Shown: positions 17,962 through 22,018 of the stretch, piece after piece
Layout of the letters: each line of letters starts with the position of its first letter
How positions within the stretch are numbered: the stretch's first letter is position 1
IMG/VR virus record: IMGVR_UViG_3300023210_000256
Span: 1 to 22,018 of that record
Strand: one strand, 5' to 3'
DNA length: 22,018 nt
Origin: a virus
Made by a program: the position numbers and the translations under genes
Notes under the pieces: generated by a model
Told to the model about the DNA's origin: nothing
The model's input: only the letters and a program-made list of their open reading frames with translations
Databases searched by the model: none

Positions 17962-19179
17962 TTATGTATCTGTTAATTGATTGAGCCTATAATCTAAATA
18001 AGCAATTGTTTCTGTTACATCCTGTTTGACTTTTCCACCGATAATATTAACCTGTAAACCGTCACCATTGCCCATACCATAATTTATACTTTCTACTTGA
18101 TAAGACGTTTTAATAAACGGGGACGAACCCAATACAGAAAAAGAAATTTGTCCCTGTGGCGGTATATCCTCCAACCTCTCTCTTATATTTCCAACACTTG
18201 CACTCACAGTGTCAATTGGATTTTTTCCGTCAGTTAAAAAGCCATCTATAAATTGATCTGCGGTATCGTTTGTCGAAATCGCCGCCTGTTGTAATGTATT
18301 AGTACGTTTTCCAAACTTTTCTTGACTCTCAATATCTAATTTACTTCTTGTGAACGACCCTGCACCAAATAATTTGAATTCGTTTTTTATAGAACTAAAA
18401 TCACTAGACTCAGACAAGGCAGTTAAATTATCAACAGTAAGAGAATTTTTTACTTCCGTACTTCTTACCTTAAAAAATATTTCTTTCTCATTATTCACGC
18501 CCCATTCTGCGTTGCCACTTATTTCTGCCAACGATCTGAACGCCGCCATCACCGAACCATTGAATGTTATAGCATCAACAACAAACCCTTCTGCCCGAAC
18601 AAGCCCTTTGTCTGGTGTTCTTTTTATCTGCGTGTCCTGTATGACAAAATTGTCCATTATAAACTTGACAATATCATCTGTGTTTGAATCAGTAAATGAA
18701 AGCGAATCCAGCCTTATTCTTTCAAGTTGCATCACAAAGCCTTGCACCTGCAATGTCACCGTACTTAAATTTGCAAGCCCCTGACTTCTTGTTGCCACCT
18801 CACCACGATACCACGTAGAATATCGTTCACCGATTTCATCCAAGACATCAATTTGTATTTCCGTGCCATCTTCTATTCCATCCAATGATTGATATGGTAA
18901 GCCCAACACAATACTCGCACCACCACAACCACCAATGCGATTATACTCCCAACTCGCATCCAATAATACTGGTTGTCTGTTCTCGCCTGCATATTTAGCT
19001 TGACCATATTTGCGCTGACCATACTTAAACGGCTTTGCAAAATCATGGAACGTAGATTTCGGGTCAATCAATACAGCAATATCATTATTTTTATTGCGTA
19101 ATATAACCCTTAGATTAAAAGGACGGCTTTCACCCCCGTATTTTTCCTGACCATATTTAACCGTTCCGTATTTCGCCAT
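17962..19179 (-). CDS. tail hub / baseplate-like protein with KYG repeats (405 aa)
   Basis: The protein opens with KYGTVKYGQEKYGG (3-16), and a related triad KYGQRKYGQAKYAG recurs at about 52-65. Each is followed by a similar ES/EN-R-P segment, suggesting an internal duplication. The next part (LLDASWEYNRIGGCGGASIV, then EIQIDVLDEIGERYSTWYRG and VTLQVQGFVMQLERI) resembles gp27/Tal-type hub domains, with a second domain around SDFSSIKNEFKLFGAGSFT. It lies directly after the Dit-like gene, as hub proteins do in siphophage tails. The precise family is inferred from order and fold-like pattern. Confidence 0.78.
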   Translation of the reverse strand: MAKYGTVKYGQEKYGGESRPFNLRVILRNKNNDIAVLIDPKSTFHDFAKPFKYGQRKYGQAKYAGENRQPVLLDASWEYNRIGGCGGASIVLGLPYQSLDGIEDGTEIQIDVLDEIGERYSTWYRGEVATRSQGLANLSTVTLQVQGFVMQLERIRLDSLSFTDSNTDDIVKFIMDNFVIQDTQIKRTPDKGLVRAEGFVVDAITFNGSVMAAFRSLAEISGNAEWGVNNEKEIFFKVRSTEVKNSLTVDNLTALSESSDFSSIKNEFKLFGAGSFTRSKLDIESQEKFGKRTNTLQQAAISTNDTADQFIDGFLTDGKNPIDTVSASVGNIRERLEDIPPQGQISFSVLGSSPFIKTSYQVESINYGMGNGDGLQVNIIGGKVKQDVTETIAYLDYRLNQLTDT

Positions 19180-21191
19180 TATATAAAGGTGTCTCTATGT
19201 TCAATCTGGTAACGTGCTGGCGCAGATTCTATTGTAACCACATTATCACCTTTTGGCATTTCAATAAAATCACCTGTGAAGAAATTTGCGGCATCGTTGC
19301 CACCACCTAAAATTTGCCTCGCTGTTGAATCAAATATCATACTTCCTGTCTGCACCAAGTTTTTCGAATACCTAAAGAATGAAGTACCACCTTCTGGCTC
19401 TGTATTTATAATCCTCGTATCAATCAAATCACCTGAATCAGCAATCATTGTTATACGTGGTCTGGCAAAAGCATTACCACTATTGTTTACCGTAATCGAC
19501 TTCGTGCAATAACTGATCTTAAAATATAGATCGCCGCTTATATTCTGCGTAAACGTATCGCCTGAACTATGTTCGTATTGACCGCCTTGATATTCATTTG
19601 ATAATGTCGCACCACTTACAGACCTAAAATTGGTATCATCAAAGGCTTGATCTCCACTCAGCATCAAATTATATGTACGCCCTATTTGAATCGGTGCATA
19701 TTGGAATGACAATTCAAGCTCTGACTCCGCAACCCAATCACCACTTACAACAGTCACGGTGTCTTGTACGTTGCTGAATTCATCTCTTATGGTACACACC
19801 ACATCGCCCGATGGTGTACCAGTATTTGCCGCAGTTTTAATCGTAATCTTGCTGACCGTACTATGCTCTGCAATGAATGTTTGCCTCACAGAATGCTTTG
19901 AATTCGTTCCAAAATCAACATCTGCGTCACCACTTGCCTGAGAAATACCAATCTTATCATCTGACCAAGCCAATTCTAAATGAGAAAACTTAAACTGATT
20001 TGCATATCGGTACGGGTCATTGTGGACAATGCTTAAAGTATATGGCTGAATGTTTTCTTTTATTGGCGAAATTTGAAAATTGTTTTTCATGCCGAATTTA
20101 TATTTATCTTCATCAAACCACAACTTAAACTCTTTGCGTTCTGTAGCCTGTTGAATCAACTGCAATTGTGTCTGTGCCAATGCAAGCGTATCGACTGTAA
20201 CGGTTCCTGAAATATTTGTTTGGCTTACGTCCTTATAACTTCGCTGTTCACTTATAGCACCATCACGTTTTACATTACCCAAAAACCCTAATTTGTTTGG
20301 TTCTGATTCAGACCAATTATCATTTCCATTATTAATCAGCTTTGGAAAATTAATACTCTTAACAACATCATCGCCAGACACTACGGTTATCAACCTACCT
20401 TTATGGGAACCCATGCCAACGATTGTTGGGAACGTGTGCTTTTTATTCCATCTCTGATTCTCTCGGAAAAACAAATCGCCACTTGAATTACTAGCAACTT
20501 CTCTGTCAAGGTATACGGCGTGTGCCTGCATCAAACCATCGCTAATCTTATTCTTTTCCCATGTAAAGCCATCATGCCTGTAATGGAACCCGTTGTCTGC
20601 AATGCCTGTCAACTGACCATCGACTTCAAGTAGTCGCCAGATATAACCAATACTGTCACCTGATAATATATCTTGTTGCCACCAAGACGAATCTTTTGCA
20701 AATACCTTTGCCGCCGTTGTGGACGCATATATTTTACCGTCCCATACCTCAACACCCTTTACGGACGTTTCACCTGTCGTATGCTCAGACGTAAGCGTAC
20801 TACCGTCTGAGGTATAAACATCGCCATCTTCGCCAGCAATATAGATATTATCCCCACTTTTACTGGCAATCTGATGAAATATCGTTGATTGTGCGCTTCC
20901 TACCTGCGACCACGCACCGTCAACTGAGTTTTTGCGGTATAACCTACCACCATCGGTTCCAAGATACAGGAAACCGTCTGTGTGAAGTTTTAAGGCGGTC
21001 ACTTTACCCGTTAAGCCTGCACTCTCAGTTGTCCAGTTCTTACTATCCCCTTCCACTGACCTGACAACATCGCCACTCACACCAACGAAAACCGAACCAA
21101 ATGCAGATTCAACGGCAAGTGGAAAACTCAGACTGTCTTTTACTGTCACCTGTTCTGTGTAACCCGATATGCTATGTATTAATTCTGTCAT
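19179..21191 (-). CDS. Dit-like distal tail protein with inserted beta-propeller and sugar-binding-like domain (670 aa)
   Basis: Residues 25-285 contain several repeats ending in short blades such as GFLYLGTDGGRLYRK, DNIYIAGEDGDVYTSDG and GKIYASTTAAKVFAKD, the mark of a beta-propeller. Residues 300-400 look like the middle of an SPP1-type Dit (ALAQTQLQLIQQATERKEFK, LWFDEDKYKFGMKNNFQISP, YTLSIVHNDPYRYA). Residues 420-560 form a jelly-roll-like unit (RQTFIAEHSTVSKITIK). The end returns to Dit-like strands (TVNNSGNAFARPRITM, MPKGDNVVTIESAPARYQIE). Dit forms a hexameric ring at the tail tip; the extra domains suggest host-surface binding. SGD occurs 12 times. The gene sits between the tape measure and hub genes. 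Confidence 0.85.
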   Translation of the reverse strand: MTELIHSISGYTEQVTVKDSLSFPLAVESAFGSVFVGVSGDVVRSVEGDSKNWTTESAGLTGKVTALKLHTDGFLYLGTDGGRLYRKNSVDGAWSQVGSAQSTIFHQIASKSGDNIYIAGEDGDVYTSDGSTLTSEHTTGETSVKGVEVWDGKIYASTTAAKVFAKDSSWWQQDILSGDSIGYIWRLLEVDGQLTGIADNGFHYRHDGFTWEKNKISDGLMQAHAVYLDREVASNSSGDLFFRENQRWNKKHTFPTIVGMGSHKGRLITVVSGDDVVKSINFPKLINNGNDNWSESEPNKLGFLGNVKRDGAISEQRSYKDVSQTNISGTVTVDTLALAQTQLQLIQQATERKEFKLWFDEDKYKFGMKNNFQISPIKENIQPYTLSIVHNDPYRYANQFKFSHLELAWSDDKIGISQASGDADVDFGTNSKHSVRQTFIAEHSTVSKITIKTAANTGTPSGDVVCTIRDEFSNVQDTVTVVSGDWVAESELELSFQYAPIQIGRTYNLMLSGDQAFDDTNFRSVSGATLSNEYQGGQYEHSSGDTFTQNISGDLYFKISYCTKSITVNNSGNAFARPRITMIADSGDLIDTRIINTEPEGGTSFFRYSKNLVQTGSMIFDSTARQILGGGNDAANFFTGDFIEMPKGDNVVTIESAPARYQIEHRDTFI

Positions 21192-22018
21192 TTATATTTG
21201 ACTAAATTGTCTAGGTTTGTTTAGTTCTAATTTAACCATATTACCCAATTCATTACCGACCGTCCTTATATCTTGCGAACTTGATAGATTCACATTTGCA
21301 CCACGTAAGTCAACAGTAACGCCACCGCCTCCGTCTGTGCTTAATCTTGATGTTCCAATGCCTGAAAAAGTTTCTCCCTTATCCACAAAGGCAAGACCTG
21401 ATCTAGTAATTTGTCCACCCCCTGCAAGTTTAGGAATTTTAATTGCCGTTGCCACAGAATTTGACCTGTTCGGAAAGAAACTATTGGACAAGGATTCAAG
21501 ACCACCGAACACACCACTAAATACATCTTGAGCCTTTGAAAACTCTGGCGATACACTTATACCTTTGATTACGCTCTGGAAACCCGATGTATCAAACGAA
21601 TCACCTTGCTTTGATAAAAACTCTGCAATAGGCGCAACCGTTTTTGCCATAATTGATTTCATCAATGTGGTATTTCCAAGACTTGCAACCACTGCACTTA
21701 CTATGTTATCAAATACTGATGACTTCAAAGACTCTTTGAATTTTATAAAGCCTGACGATGCCGTAGATTCTGCAAACCCTGTACTGATGGAACTTGCAAC
21801 TGTATCATTTAGGATAGCTCCCAATTGATCGACGACTTTCTTGAAGTTTGCAACAACCGCACTCATTTGATCTTGAATATTTAAAGCGTCCTGTGGACTC
21901 GATGGAACCCGTCTATTATTAAATGCTGACGAGAACCTTTGCTCTACGTCACTTCCTGTTAATCCAAAACTTGCAAATCCCTGATTCACACCTGTCTCAC
22001 CTGCGGTAATAGAACCAG
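21192..22018 (-). CDS. tail tape measure protein, C-terminal part (5' end outside window)
   Basis: The frame is open to the window edge, with residues GSITAGETGVNQGFASFGLT upstream of the first internal GTG (21989), so the start is outside. It contains long hydrophobic and helical stretches (FKESLKSSVFDNIVSAVVAS) and the typical late-tape-measure end: FPNRSNSVATAIKIPKLAGG, GQITRSGLAFVDKGETFSGI, then a short tail. 'a.GG.i..sglA.VgE.G.E.' near the C-terminus is a hallmark of tape measure proteins, which set tail length and leave with the DNA. Position before the Dit-like gene agrees. Confidence 0.88.
   Translation of the reverse strand, partial: GSITAGETGVNQGFASFGLTGSDVEQRFSSAFNNRRVPSSPQDALNIQDQMSAVVANFKKVVDQLGAILNDTVASSISTGFAESTASSGFIKFKESLKSSVFDNIVSAVVASLGNTTLMKSIMAKTVAPIAEFLSKQGDSFDTSGFQSVIKGISVSPEFSKAQDVFSGVFGGLESLSNSFFPNRSNSVATAIKIPKLAGGGQITRSGLAFVDKGETFSGIGTSRLSTDGGGGVTVDLRGANVNLSSSQDIRTVGNELGNMVKLELNKPRQFSQI

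Noticed and set aside
18350-18784. 144-codon open frame on the plus strand
   Set aside because: Antisense of the tail hub-like gene, without a start signal or recognisable motif.
1-22018. CRISPR arrays, tRNA genes, insertion sequences, integrase or attachment sites
   Set aside because: No spaced direct repeats, cloverleaf sequences, transposase motifs or integrase frames were seen, and gaps between genes are too short to hold them.

Overview
This 22,018-base window is part of a tailed-phage (siphophage-like) or prophage genome. Every supported gene reads leftward on the minus strand, in tightly packed, mostly overlapping order (many stop/start junctions are ATGA, GTGA or TTGA). The DNA is AT-rich. 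Shine-Dalgarno sites are strong and purine-rich, and the promoters are of sigma-70 type (TTGACA/TATAAT). The holin looks like the LLH family, the distal tail protein looks SPP1-type, and recombination uses RecT plus a PD-(D/E)XK nuclease. Together these suggest a phage of a low-GC Bacillota host, but nothing in the window proves the host. No rRNA, tRNA, CRISPR array, insertion sequence, integrase or attachment site was seen, and no stretch over 300 bases lacks a gene.

Layout in transcription order (right to left). (1) Late tail and lysis module, 22018-16314: C-terminus of the tape measure protein, a large Dit-like distal tail protein carrying a beta-propeller, a tail hub-like protein with KYG repeats, a fibre-like protein, an unknown 165-aa protein, and an LLH-type holin whose last part lies in another reading frame. 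(2) A promoter at about 16,215-16,242 starts the early region: small conserved phage proteins, one Zn protein, a 23-aa membrane peptide and a spermidine-synthase-fold methyltransferase. (3) A second, near-consensus promoter at 14,038-14,065 shares a 15-bp palindrome with the first. It precedes small membrane proteins, recT, a RecB/Cas4-like nuclease, a coiled-coil partner, a small ribbon-helix-helix-like protein, a Mom-like DNA modification gene flanked by related short ORFs, and a MazG-like gene. (4) A third promoter at 8,778-8,805 with its own palindrome drives a Cro/CI-like regulator, then a replication initiator with iteron-like repeats, a VRR-NUC nuclease, two glycosyltransferases (GT2 and GT4) and a run of very small Zn-ribbon proteins. 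(5) At the left end lie a ParB-domain DNA methyltransferase fusion and a terminase small subunit-like gene cut by the window edge, so packaging and head genes should follow outside.

Working model: early transcription starts at the late/early boundary and runs through recombination, replication, nucleotide and DNA-modification functions toward packaging. Several modification enzymes (Mom-like transferase, ParB-methyltransferase, orphan methyltransferase, two glycosyltransferases) point to protection of phage DNA or decoration of virion or host surfaces. Many genes here are shorter than 60 codons and were found by reading the sequence directly.
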